DNA of 64,000 bases from AC-69 sp050692435 (GTDB lineage: Bacteria; Actinomycetota; UBA4738; HRBIN12), in contig JBOGVG010000103.1 of assembly GCA_050692435.1 (NCBI GenBank), positions 4,124 through 68,123 on the forward strand, given 5' to 3'. The notes beneath the pieces are model-generated. The model did not search any database and had not been told where the DNA came from. It saw only the letters and a program-made list of their open reading frames with translations. Made by a program: the position numbers and the translations under genes. Shown in pieces: positions 1-8,055 of this stretch; positions within the stretch are counted from its first letter, which is position 1, and each line of letters opens with the position of its first letter.

Positions 1-94
1 CGCGGGGCCGGTGGGGCCGGTCGCTGGGCTGGTGGGGCCGGCCGATGGGTGGGCTATCGTCTTCCCCTGAACCGCAGCATCTCTGGGGGTCGCC

Positions 95-793
95 ATGGCT
101 GCATCCTGGGCGATCGTGACCGGGGGCGGCTCGGGTCTCGGCCTGGCGCTGGCCGAGGGCCTGGGCCGAACCGGGATCGCGGTCGCCATCCTCGGTCGTG
201 ATCCGGACCGGTTGAACGACGCGCTCCGGCGCTTGCGGGCGGGCGGAGGGGACGCCGAGGGCTTCCCCTGCGACGTGTCCAGGCAAGCCGACGTCCGAGA
301 CGCCTTCTCGCGGATCTCCCGCGACCGTGATGTGAGGCTCCTGTTCAACGTGGCGGGTGCGGGACGCTTCGGGCCTGTGGAGGAGCTCACCGAGGACGCG
401 ATCGACGAGGTCCTGTCGGGGAACCTGAGGGGGCTGATGATGGCCACGGCCGCGGCGCTGCCCGTCTTTCGCGCCGCCGGAGGCGGGACCATCGTCACCG
501 TACTGTCATCCGCCGCCCTGGTGGGCCGGCCCAACGAGGCCGCCTACTGCGCCGCGAAATGGGGAGGCCGGGGGTTCATGGAGGCCTTGCGAGCCGCGCT
601 CAAGGGGAGCTCCATCCGGACGCTCACGGTCTACCCCGGCGGGATGCGGACCCCGTTCTGGGGCCCGGACGTGGGGGAGCCGCCCGACCTCGACACCTAC
701 ATGGATCCGCGTGACGTGGCCGCTCAGATCCTGGGGGTGGTCCTCGACCCCGGCGGAGCCCACGTCACCGAGATGACGATCGCTCGAGGCTGA
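95..793 (+). CDS. SDR family NAD(P)-dependent oxidoreductase
   Basis: Short-chain dehydrogenase/reductase of 232 aa, presumably cytoplasmic. The Rossmann dinucleotide motif TGGGSGLG is at residues 9-16, an NVAGAG segment (equivalent of NNAG) near residue 85, the catalytic Ser region LSSAAL near 138 and the active-site YxxxK as YCAAK near 152. Length is normal for a classical SDR. The ATG at 95 lies just after a G-rich stretch. The next gene begins 11 nt downstream on the same strand, so the two are probably co-transcribed. The substrate cannot be inferred. Confidence 0.88.
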   Translation: MAASWAIVTGGGSGLGLALAEGLGRTGIAVAILGRDPDRLNDALRRLRAGGGDAEGFPCDVSRQADVRDAFSRISRDRDVRLLFNVAGAGRFGPVEELTEDAIDEVLSGNLRGLMMATAAALPVFRAAGGGTIVTVLSSAALVGRPNEAAYCAAKWGGRGFMEALRAALKGSSIRTLTVYPGGMRTPFWGPDVGEPPDLDTYMDPRDVAAQILGVVLDPGGAHVTEMTIARG

Positions 794-803
794 AGATCCG
801 CCG

Positions 804-2258
804 ATGAAGGGGACCCTGGCACGGTCGCGCGAGGCGCTCCGGAGCCACGACTTCCGCAAGCTGTTCGCCATCCGGTTGGTCAGTCAGTCCGCGGACGGGC
901 TGTTCCAGGCGGCCCTGGTCGCCTCTGTCGTGTTCAACCCGGAGGAGCAAAGCACCGCGGTGGGATTCGCCATCGCCACCCTGGTGGTCTTGCTTCCGTT
1001 CTCGATCATCGGTCCGTTCACCGGCGTGTTCATCGACCGGTGGTCCAGGCGGCAGATCCTGGTGGTCGCCCCGTGGCTACGGGCTGCGGTGGTGGGGCTC
1101 GCATTGCTCGATCCGACGAGCGCTGCGACCCCCTTCTACGCCGGCGTCCTGATGGTGTTCTCGGTGAACCGCTTCTACCTGGCCACGGCGCAGGCCGTGG
1201 TGCCGCGGCTGGTCCCCATCCAGGACCTGCTCATGGCGAACTCGATGGCCACGGTCGGCGGGACCGTGGCGCTCCTGGTCGGCGTGTTCGCGGGTGGATG
1301 GGTGTCCGATGTGTTCGGCAACGTGCCGGTGATCGCGGCAGCCGGCTCGATGTGGATCCTGGCCTCGCTCATCGCTTCCAGGATCACCGCGAGCCTCGTG
1401 CCGCATCACCTGCCCCAGACGCCGGTTCGCGACGAGCTCCACCGGGTGACCCGGGAGTTCGCCGACGGTATCCACCGCCTGGCCCGAACGCCGCGGGCCG
1501 TCGGTCCGATCACCTCGATCACGCTGGACCAGATGGGCCAGGGCATCGTGCTGGTCCTCTCGCTGTTCGTGTTCGAGGAGCAGTTCAAGGAGGGCGTGGG
1601 GTCCTTCTCGAACCTGATCGGCGCAGGCGGCGTCGGCGTGCTGCTCGGCATCCTCACGGTGGGGAAGCTGGAAGAGCGGTTCGCCAAGGAGCGGATCGTA
1701 TCCGGCGCGTTCTTCATCGGCGCGGTGGCGCTCCTGGCCCTGTCCACCCACATCACCGGCCTCACGGTGCTCGTCGGGAGCTTCGCGGTCGGCCTCACCT
1801 TCGCGTGGAAGAAGGTCCCCGTGGACACCATGGTCCAGGAGGCCATCCCCGACGGCTACCGGGGGCGCGTGTTCGCCGTGTACGACGTGGCCTACAACCT
1901 GTCGCGGATCGGGGCGGCGTTCCTGGCCATCCCCATGCTCCATTACCTCAGCCCCGCGTGGTCGGTGGCGATCATCGGGGTGGTCTTCCTGCTGTGGACA
2001 CCGGTGCTCCCCCTCTGGATCGCCCGCTCGCCCGAGCTGATGATCCGGTTCTACGAGGGCGGGAGAGCGGAGGAGTGGCCTCGGGCCGTGATCTGGGGAG
2101 GGGTCGAGGAGCGGGTCGAGGTCGAGCGCTCGTGGCTCGAGGAGCGAAACGGCCGCCGCTTGACCTGCTACCGCCTGGCCCTAGAGGACGGGACGGTCAT
2201 CGAGGTGTCCAGGCCGGACGGTGCCGAGACCTGGCGGTTGGACCGCGAGCTCTCGTAG
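804..2258 (+). CDS. MFS transporter
   Basis: Major facilitator superfamily exporter of 484 aa. The N-terminal region resembles the enterobactin/macrolide-exporter type group, with a cytoplasmic loop between helices 2 and 3 carrying FIDRWSRRQIL near residue 76. About twelve hydrophobic segments run to residue 410. They are followed by an unusual soluble tail of about 70 residues rich in E, R and W, which is longer than in most MFS proteins. It sits 10 nt after the SDR gene. Substrate unknown. Confidence 0.85.
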   Translation: MKGTLARSREALRSHDFRKLFAIRLVSQSADGLFQAALVASVVFNPEEQSTAVGFAIATLVVLLPFSIIGPFTGVFIDRWSRRQILVVAPWLRAAVVGLALLDPTSAATPFYAGVLMVFSVNRFYLATAQAVVPRLVPIQDLLMANSMATVGGTVALLVGVFAGGWVSDVFGNVPVIAAAGSMWILASLIASRITASLVPHHLPQTPVRDELHRVTREFADGIHRLARTPRAVGPITSITLDQMGQGIVLVLSLFVFEEQFKEGVGSFSNLIGAGGVGVLLGILTVGKLEERFAKERIVSGAFFIGAVALLALSTHITGLTVLVGSFAVGLTFAWKKVPVDTMVQEAIPDGYRGRVFAVYDVAYNLSRIGAAFLAIPMLHYLSPAWSVAIIGVVFLLWTPVLPLWIARSPELMIRFYEGGRAEEWPRAVIWGGVEERVEVERSWLEERNGRRLTCYRLALEDGTVIEVSRPDGAETWRLDRELS

Positions 2259-2270
2259 GCGCCTCCGCTC

Positions 2271-2645
2271 CTATCCCGGCTCCGGCCCGTCGACGTTCAC
2301 GACGGGCTCGCCGGTGCCCGACCGGGTCACGATGATCTCGGCTTCCACGGCGCTCGGGTTGCTTTCGCGGTGGATGGCGCCCCTCGGCACGTAGAGGAAG
2401 TCGCCCGGCCCCGCCTCAACGATCTCCCTCCCGCCGCGGCCGAACTCCATGCGAACCGCGCCGGATGAGACGTAGATCGAGGTTTCCAAGTCGCCGTGGT
2501 GGTGCCAGCCGGATACCATGCCAGGAGCGGTCCTTGCGAAGCCGGACCACATCTCCGGCGTTGCGATCGCCTCCTCGCGGGTCATCCCCGGTGTTGGCTG
2601 TCCGGTACTGCGCTCCTCCGGGCTGATCCTGCGAATGCCGGCCAC
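2271..2645 (-). CDS. Cupin domain-containing protein
   Basis: Small single-domain cupin of about 124 aa. Metal-binding motif 1 is visible as GWHHHGDLET, followed by the second cupin motif around PGDFLYVPRGAIHRE. The open frame extends upstream on this strand, but that extension overlaps the start of the divergent lipoprotein gene and is low-complexity. The GTG at 2645 has a GAGGAT element about 8 nt upstream and is the preferred start; GTG 2666 is an alternative. It converges on the MFS gene, ending 12 nt from its stop. Role unknown; likely a metal-dependent enzyme or small-molecule sensor. Confidence 0.8.
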   Translation of the reverse strand: MAGIRRISPEERSTGQPTPGMTREEAIATPEMWSGFARTAPGMVSGWHHHGDLETSIYVSSGAVRMEFGRGGREIVEAGPGDFLYVPRGAIHRESNPSAVEAEIIVTRSGTGEPVVNVDGPEPG

Positions 2646-2799
2646 TCGAACATCCTCACATGCCACGAGAGTCCGAGTCGAATGGGGATTGGTGTCACGA
2701 GCTACTGGGCCACTCGTCCTCCCGAAGGAACCCTTCGGTTTGATTCTCGCGTGGGAAGGCCCGGGACCTGCGAGACTCGGAGCAAGGAAGGAAGGCGGG

Positions 2800-3366
2800 A
2801 TGCGGAACCGGATGCTGATCTCGATCCTGCTCGCCACGGTGATGTCCGTGGCGGCGTGCGCCGAGGAGGGTGGGGATGTGGCCACGCCCGCCCCCACACC
2901 GTTACCGACGACCGGGTCGCCCTCTCCCGGCCCATCGCCCACCGGATCCCCTTCGCCGGCGCCGGGCACCGACCTCGGGGACGGCCGGCACTTCGGTTAC
3001 ATCGAGTCGGTCGACATCAGGCCGCTCCCCGGGACGATGGTGTTCGACCTGGCTTACTTCCTGACCGGGGATGAGGCCAACGAGGCCGCGGAGGAGCACG
3101 GAGACGAGACCCCTGTGCCGAACGACTACTACATCGTGAACGACAACCCGAGGCTCAGGACGCTCGTGGTGTCTCGCGACATCAGGATCCTGCTGATCGA
3201 CTGGAAGAACTGCTGTGACCGGTTCTCGGCCGACCCGGGCCGGTTCCAGGACTCCTTCGCCCTGGACGAGTACCCGCCCGGCAACTACAAGGGGAAGTTC
3301 TCCCAGTACTGGCTCACGGTGAAGGGTGGCGTCGTGTCGGCCATCGAGGAGCAGTACCTGCCGTGA
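2800..3366 (+). CDS. Putative lipoprotein, Pro/Thr-rich linker
   Basis: Exported lipoprotein of 188 aa. A short signal peptide ends in a lipobox (SVAAC, Cys about residue 20), followed by a linker of P, T, S and G to about residue 65 and then a soluble domain without a family I recognise. A purine-rich GAAGGAAGGCGGG precedes the ATG. The gene overlaps the next lipoprotein gene by 4 nt (GTGA), so they are translationally coupled. A CC pair near residue 137 may form a disulfide or bind metal. Function unknown. Confidence 0.75.
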   Translation: MRNRMLISILLATVMSVAACAEEGGDVATPAPTPLPTTGSPSPGPSPTGSPSPAPGTDLGDGRHFGYIESVDIRPLPGTMVFDLAYFLTGDEANEAAEEHGDETPVPNDYYIVNDNPRLRTLVVSRDIRILLIDWKNCCDRFSADPGRFQDSFALDEYPPGNYKGKFSQYWLTVKGGVVSAIEEQYLP

Positions 3367-4142
3367 CACGCATTCGGGGAGGGGCCGGTCCGCTCTCCGC
3401 CCTGGTCCTCCTTGCCTCGCTCACGGCGTGCGCTTCCGGGGCGACCAAGTCGCGAACCGCCGGCGATTCCACCTCGACCCCAGGGGCGAGCGCCGCGGCC
3501 AGCTCTTCGCCGACCGCTCGGACATCCCCGAGCCCCCCGGCGCTCCCGGCCAGGTTCCGGGGAACCGTCTCGCGGATCCCCCCCGACCTCCAGGCGGAGA
3601 TGCGCGGAACGACGTGGCGGCCCGGGTGTCCGGTGGACCTCAGCGACTTCCGGCTCCTGACCCTCCGCTACTGGGGCTTCGACGGCACCGTGCATGAGGG
3701 CCCCATGGTGGTGAACGAGAGCGTGGCCGCCGACGTGGTGTGGGTGTTCCGGCAGCTGTTCGAGGCCCGGTTCCCCATCAAGCGCATGCACCTGTCCCGC
3801 CGGTACCGCCCGAACCACGATGACCCCAACGACAAGCGCGACTACACGGCCGCGTTCAACTGCCGTCCGGTGATCACCCCCCGGGGACCGCTCGGCACGT
3901 GGTCGCAGCACTCCTATGGATGGGCCATCGACATCAACCCCATCGAGAACCCCTACGTCGGGGCCGACGGCTACGTGCGGAATCGCAACGCCCGCCCCTT
4001 CCGCGACCGGTCCCTGGACGTGCCGGGGATGATCCACTCCGGGGACGTCGTGGTCCGGTCGTTCGCGGCGATCGGGTGGGGGTGGGGCGGCTCCTGGTCG
4101 AGCGGCCCGGACTACATGCACTTCTCGCTGACCGGGCGCTGA
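3363..4142 (+). CDS. Lipoprotein with M15-type D-Ala-D-Ala carboxypeptidase domain
   Basis: A 259-aa lipoprotein with a signal peptide and lipobox LTAC (Cys about residue 21), a Ser/Thr/Pro linker and a C-terminal peptidase M15 (VanY/DacY-like) domain. Zinc-site elements are visible: SQHSYGWAIDINP (HxxGxAxD type) near residue 180, an upstream SRRYRPNHDD segment containing His and Asp, and the terminal DYMHFSL His. It probably trims peptidoglycan peptides on the outer face of the membrane. The GTG start overlaps the upstream lipoprotein stop. Confidence 0.85.
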   Translation: MTRIRGGAGPLSALVLLASLTACASGATKSRTAGDSTSTPGASAAASSSPTARTSPSPPALPARFRGTVSRIPPDLQAEMRGTTWRPGCPVDLSDFRLLTLRYWGFDGTVHEGPMVVNESVAADVVWVFRQLFEARFPIKRMHLSRRYRPNHDDPNDKRDYTAAFNCRPVITPRGPLGTWSQHSYGWAIDINPIENPYVGADGYVRNRNARPFRDRSLDVPGMIHSGDVVVRSFAAIGWGWGGSWSSGPDYMHFSLTGR

Positions 4143-4186
4143 CCCGGCGGCCGCCGACCCGGCGTTGACCGGGCGGCCGGCGGCCG

Positions 4187-4747
4187 CTAGATGAACAGCT
4201 GGATGGCCGACTCCTTCATCTCGAGGAGCGCGGTCGCGGCGCCGATGGGCTCCTCGAGCCCGTCGATCAGGTCCTCCTTCTTGACCCCCATGAGGTCCAT
4301 CGTCATCTGGCATGGGATCAGCCGAACCCCCATGTCCCGCGCCATCTCGAGGAGCTCGGTGGGGTGGGGGGTCTTGTAGTCCTCGGCGACCTTGCCGAGC
4401 ATCCACGGCCCCATGCCGGCGAAATTGTAACGAGAGAGCTTGGCTCGCTTGAGCGCAGCGGGGTTCAGCACCGAGAGGGCCTTCGTCATCCACTCCTTGC
4501 CGGTGGTCCGCTTCTCCGGCTTGACCAGCGCGAACAGGCCCCAGAAGGTGAAGAACACGGAGACCTCCATGCCGCTTGCCGCGGCGGTGGTGGACAGGAT
4601 CAGCGTGGGCCAGACCCGGTCGAGGTGGCCGTCCCAGGCGATGATCGTGATCTTGTTTTTCTTGTTGATGCCGTCCTCGCGCTCCGCGAGGGCCTGCTCG
4701 ATCAGCTTCTTGAGCTCGGTCGTGTCGGTGGCCGTCTCGGTGCTCAT
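4187..4747 (-). CDS. DsrE/DsrF-like family protein
   Basis: A 186-aa protein of the DsrE/DsrF/DrsH-like superfamily with a Lys-rich N-terminal helical stretch, a core beginning KITIIAWDG and a conserved cysteine in PCQMTMDLMG near residue 154 that would carry persulfide or disulfide. Its ATG overlaps the stop of the TusA-like gene (ATGA), so it is the second cistron. TusA/DsrE pairs act in sulfur-relay or persulfide transfer in other bacteria; here no sulfur-oxidation genes are adjacent, so the acceptor is unknown. Confidence 0.83.
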   Translation of the reverse strand: MSTETATDTTELKKLIEQALAEREDGINKKNKITIIAWDGHLDRVWPTLILSTTAAASGMEVSVFFTFWGLFALVKPEKRTTGKEWMTKALSVLNPAALKRAKLSRYNFAGMGPWMLGKVAEDYKTPHPTELLEMARDMGVRLIPCQMTMDLMGVKKEDLIDGLEEPIGAATALLEMKESAIQLFI

Positions 4748-4980
4748 GCTCGGGCCTTCCGGATCACGTAGCGGAGGAGGCCGTCCTCCTCGGTGGCTTC
4801 GACCAGCTCGTTGCCGGAGAGCTTGGCCCAGGACGGCACGTCCGAGCGGGCGCCCGGGTCCGTGCACAGGAGCTCGAGCAGGTCACCCTGCCGCGCGTCC
4901 TTCAGCGCACGGTGAAGCGTCACGAGCGGACCCGGGCAGGACTGGCCCCGGGCATCCACGGTGGTGGTGATGACATCCAT
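4744..4980 (-). CDS. TusA-family sulfurtransferase
   Basis: A 78-aa SirA/TusA-like protein with the defining CPGP motif (GQSCPGPLVTL, Cys about residue 15), the sulfur-carrier cysteine. Family length is about 75-85 aa. A GGAGG lies about 9 nt upstream of the ATG on the minus strand. First gene of a two-gene unit with the DsrE-like protein, overlapping by 4 nt. Probable role: persulfide carrier to its partner. Confidence 0.87.
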   Translation of the reverse strand: MDVITTTVDARGQSCPGPLVTLHRALKDARQGDLLELLCTDPGARSDVPSWAKLSGNELVEATEEDGLLRYVIRKARA

Positions 4981-5266
4981 GAGCGCGAACCTCCGAAGGT
5001 GGTGGGCGGGCGAGGGCCGGTGCCGAAGGCGCGACGGCCGCTAGCGGCCGGCGCCGGGCACCTCGGGACAGCAGCACCGGCAGGGGATCATGGCCCCAAC
5101 GAGCCCGCGGCACCGTGTCCGGATCATTGCAACTGCAAATCCTACGCCATCCACGGAATCCCTGGCAAGCGAGGGCTTGACCGGGCGACCAGGCGGGTGC
5201 TTGGGTACGCGGTAGCCCGCGTGTGGACTTATCCGCGCCCGTGTGCTGGAGTTAAGGAGGGGGCCG

Positions 5267-7078
5267 ATGCGCCACCGTCGGGTTCGACTGTCCGTCGTGT
5301 CGTTCCTGCTGCTCATCCTGATGGTGGCGACGGGATCCTTCCCGGCCGGCGCGGGGGTCCCCGCGCGGACGGCCGACGCGTACCGGGCCTCCCTCGACAG
5401 GATCAACGCGCGGCTCCGGACGAGCGCGGACCGGGCCACCCGTTCGACCGCCGCTCCCCTGGTCCCGGTCACCAACAACTTCACGGTGATCGGTCACACG
5501 GACCTGGGCGCCTCGGACACGAACGGCGACGTGTGGGTGCACGGCAACTTCGCCTACGTGGGAACGTGGGCCGATCCCTGCAACGGCCTCGGCGTGAAGA
5601 TCATCGACGTCTCCAACCCGGCGAGCCCGGTGATGATCGGAAGAGTGGCGGGCATCGCGGGGACGAGCGCCGAGGACGTCGTGGTCCGGAGCGTCTCCAC
5701 CGCCTCGTTCACGGGCGACCTGCTGGCGACCGGGATCCAGCGCTGCGGGGGGGATCCGGCCCTGGACACCGCCCAGTTCGGGGTGGACTTCTGGAACGTG
5801 ACGAACCCGGCGGCACCCGTTCACCTCTCCTTCCTGGGCGTGACGACCGGGGAAGGGGGCGTCCACGAGCTCGACCTGTTCCAGCGGGGGGCGAACGTGT
5901 ACGCGCTCCTCGCCACCCCGTTCAGCGAGTGGTTTGATCCTGAGCCCGGAGGCGACTTCTGGATCGCCGACGTCACGAACCCGGCCAGCTCGACGGTGGT
6001 CGGCCAATGGGGCGCAGGCGCGGAGGGGCTGTCCCGTGGCCCCTTCTGGGGGCAGGGGTCCTTCGGTGCGACGTACGACCACAGCGCCCGGGCCAGTGCC
6101 GACGGCACGAAGGCGTACGTCTCGTATTGGGACTTGGGCGTGTTGACGCTCGACATCACCGACGTCACCAACCCCACGCTGCTGTCGCGAACCAAGTATC
6201 CGGCCGACGCGGATGGCGATGCGCATTCTCTGGCCGTCTATCAGGGGACCAGCAGGACCTTCCTATTGCAGAACGACGAGGACTTCGATCCCCGGTCCCC
6301 GGCGCGCATCGTGTCCGGCGGCGACGTAGGCATCGGGAGTGAGGCGCCCTATGCACGGGCCCTGTGGCGTTCTTCAAACCACCGGCTGTCCGGCCGGGTA
6401 GTCCGGCCGGCGCGCGAGGGCTGCTCGCCCGGCGACTACGGATCGGCCAATGTCGACGGACGGATCGCCGTGGTGAAGACCTATTTCAAGTTCTTCGACC
6501 CCAAGCCCCGCCGGCCGGCATGCCGCTCCGGGAGGCAGGAGAAGGTGGCCCAGGGGCTCGGCGCGGCCGCAGTGGTCCACGACTTCATCGCCAGGAACAC
6601 CAGCCCCCAGTGGTTCTCGTTCCCCTCGGGCATCAGGATCCCCGTGCTCTTCACCGACCACGCCACCGCCCTCGGCATGGTCGACGCCGGCCGGGCCAGG
6701 CTGGTGGCCCAGCAACCGTCGTGGGGGTTCCTCCGGGTGTTCGACGCGAGCACCGGGCAGCAGGTGGCGAAGTTCGACGACCTCCCGTACGTCCATACGC
6801 TGACCTCGCCCCTCGGGACCTGGAGCGTCCACAACAACGAGGTCAGGGGGAACCGGTCGTACGCGTCCTGGTACACGCACGGGATCGTGGCCCTCGACCT
6901 CGCCCCCCTCAACGCGGCCACGCCCGGGGACCCGGTGATGGTGGGCCAGTTCGTTCCCGAAGGCGCCGACCCGCTCGTCTGGGGAGTGGCCATCAGGGCG
7001 AGCGACGGGTTGATCTTCGCCTCGGACATGAACAGCGGGCTCTGGATCGTGCAGGCCACGGGCCCGGCCGCCCCGTAG
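5267..7078 (+). CDS. Secreted LVIVD-repeat protein with inserted PA-like domain
   Basis: Exported protein of 603 aa. A signal peptide with a hydrophobic core (SFLLLILMVA) ends near residue 30. The body contains LVIVD-type beta-propeller repeats: blades such as VKIIDVSNPASPVMIG, FWNVTNPAAPVHLS and LDITDVTNPTLLS occur along it. Between about residues 375 and 480 the propeller is interrupted by a segment resembling a protease-associated (PA) domain, with a Cys pair and VPVLFTDH-like strands. AAGGAGGGGG lies 5-6 nt before the ATG, which fixes the start. Cell-surface or extracellular; substrate unknown. A 10-bp GC hairpin surrounds the stop codon. Confidence 0.82.
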   Translation: MRHRRVRLSVVSFLLLILMVATGSFPAGAGVPARTADAYRASLDRINARLRTSADRATRSTAAPLVPVTNNFTVIGHTDLGASDTNGDVWVHGNFAYVGTWADPCNGLGVKIIDVSNPASPVMIGRVAGIAGTSAEDVVVRSVSTASFTGDLLATGIQRCGGDPALDTAQFGVDFWNVTNPAAPVHLSFLGVTTGEGGVHELDLFQRGANVYALLATPFSEWFDPEPGGDFWIADVTNPASSTVVGQWGAGAEGLSRGPFWGQGSFGATYDHSARASADGTKAYVSYWDLGVLTLDITDVTNPTLLSRTKYPADADGDAHSLAVYQGTSRTFLLQNDEDFDPRSPARIVSGGDVGIGSEAPYARALWRSSNHRLSGRVVRPAREGCSPGDYGSANVDGRIAVVKTYFKFFDPKPRRPACRSGRQEKVAQGLGAAAVVHDFIARNTSPQWFSFPSGIRIPVLFTDHATALGMVDAGRARLVAQQPSWGFLRVFDASTGQQVAKFDDLPYVHTLTSPLGTWSVHNNEVRGNRSYASWYTHGIVALDLAPLNAATPGDPVMVGQFVPEGADPLVWGVAIRASDGLIFASDMNSGLWIVQATGPAAP

Positions 7079-7088
7079 CGGCCGGGCC
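7061..7088 (+). terminator. GC-rich hairpin at end of LVIVD gene
   Basis: Perfect 10-bp inverted repeat (GGCCCGGCCG / CGGCCGGGCC) with an 8-nt loop that contains the TAG stop codon. It lies between convergent genes. There is no T-tract, so it is only a possible terminator. Confidence 0.4.
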
Positions 7089-7111
7089 CCCGAGCCCTCC
7101 TCGTCGAGCGA

Positions 7112-7573
7112 TCAGATCAGGCGCCGCCTGGACGGAGGCCAGTACACGAGGCGCAGCGTGGCCTTGATGCGGTCGGTCGTGACCGGCCCGAAGTGGCGGC
7201 TGTCGGTGGAGGCGGCAGGGCTGTCGCCCTCCACCCACCACTCGTCGAACGCCAGGAACCGGCCGCCCGGGGCGAGCTCGCCGGGGATGCCGGTGATGCG
7301 CTTCACCATCTCGAACCCCGGACGCGCCGGATGCTCCACGACGACCACGTGCCGGCGGCGGAGCCGTGCGGGCTTCACGGCGAGAGCCCAGTCCCCGGGC
7401 AGAAGCGTTGGGGCCATGCTGGGGCCGGTGATCTCGACCTTGAACGGCTTCCACCGAAGGAAGCAGTAGGCGAGGGCCACGCCCACCGCCACGGTGGCCG
7501 CCGTCTGGCTCAATCTCCGACCGCGGTGATAGGTTGGGTCGGAGACCTCGTCGGAAGGAGGCGGCATGTCCAT
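7112..7573 (-). CDS. sodX: NiSOD maturation protease SodX (S26 family)
   Basis: Small type I signal-peptidase-like membrane protease of about 153 aa. One N-terminal transmembrane segment is followed by the catalytic Ser motif ITGPSMAPTL and the catalytic Lys region MVKRITGIPG; the last conserved box (EGDSPAASTDSRHFGPV) is also present. It is divergent from and adjacent to the nickel superoxide dismutase gene, whose precursor needs N-terminal cleavage, so it is assigned as the dedicated maturation protease. The start is uncertain: candidate ATGs at 7591, 7573 and 7567 all overlap the start of sodN and none has a good Shine-Dalgarno. Confidence 0.85.
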   Translation of the reverse strand: MDMPPPSDEVSDPTYHRGRRLSQTAATVAVGVALAYCFLRWKPFKVEITGPSMAPTLLPGDWALAVKPARLRRRHVVVVEHPARPGFEMVKRITGIPGELAPGGRFLAFDEWWVEGDSPAASTDSRHFGPVTTDRIKATLRLVYWPPSRRRLI

Positions 7574-7991
7574 CCTCGAAGCTTTGCGCAAGCCCCACCG
7601 CGTCGTCCACGCCCACTGCGACCTGCCGTGCGGAATCTACGACCCGGCCCAGGCCCGCATCGAGGCCGAGTCTGTCAAGGCCGTCCAGGCCCGGTACCAG
7701 GCCCCGGACAAGTTCAAGACGGCGGGCGAGACGGCGGAGGACTACAAGTCCCGGTGCCTTCAGATCAAGGAGGAGCGGGCCAACCTGGTCAAGGAGCACC
7801 TGTGGGTGCTGTGGACCGACTACTTCAAGCCCGAGCACCTCGAGGCGTACCCCCAGCTCCACGAGCTGTTCTGGAAGGCCACTAAGGAGGCCGGGGCGGC
7901 GAAGAAGTCCCAGGACCCGGAGCAAGGCGAGAAGCTGCTCACCCTGATCGACGAGATCGCGAAGATCTTCTGGGAGACCAAGGCCGCGTAG
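7566..7991 (+). CDS. sodN: Nickel superoxide dismutase
   Basis: Nickel-type superoxide dismutase of 141 aa. A short propeptide is followed by the nickel hook HCDLPCGIYDP (residues 17-27); cleavage before that His would give the mature N terminus, where His1, Cys2 and Cys6 bind nickel. The helical remainder (ARIEAESVKAVQ and onward) matches the Streptomyces-type enzyme. AAGGAGG lies 5 nt before the ATG. A TAGGTT box at 7530-7535 is a possible -10. It detoxifies superoxide in the cytoplasm and depends on the divergent SodX protease. Confidence 0.95.
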   Translation: MSILEALRKPHRVVHAHCDLPCGIYDPAQARIEAESVKAVQARYQAPDKFKTAGETAEDYKSRCLQIKEERANLVKEHLWVLWTDYFKPEHLEAYPQLHELFWKATKEAGAAKKSQDPEQGEKLLTLIDEIAKIFWETKAA

Positions 7992-8040
7992 GTATCGCCC
8001 AGCGCAAGGAGCCAAGGGGCGGGTTCGAGCCCCGGTCGGC

Positions 8041-8046
8041 TAGGCT
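8041..8046 (+). promoter_or_regulatory. Probable -10 of leaderless transcript (YchF-like gene)
   Basis: TAGGCT ends 9 nt before the GTG start at 8056 and there is no Shine-Dalgarno between them. Confidence 0.5.
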
Positions 8047-8055
8047 CGCCGGACC

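Noticed and set aside
1..60. GGTGGGGCCGG repeats at the left edge
   Set aside because: Short GC-rich near-repeats without a gene or hairpin that I can interpret; truncated by the window edge.
5177..5182. TTGACC as -35 for the LVIVD gene
   Set aside because: No matching -10 at 16-19 nt spacing; the gap before the gene contains no convincing promoter.
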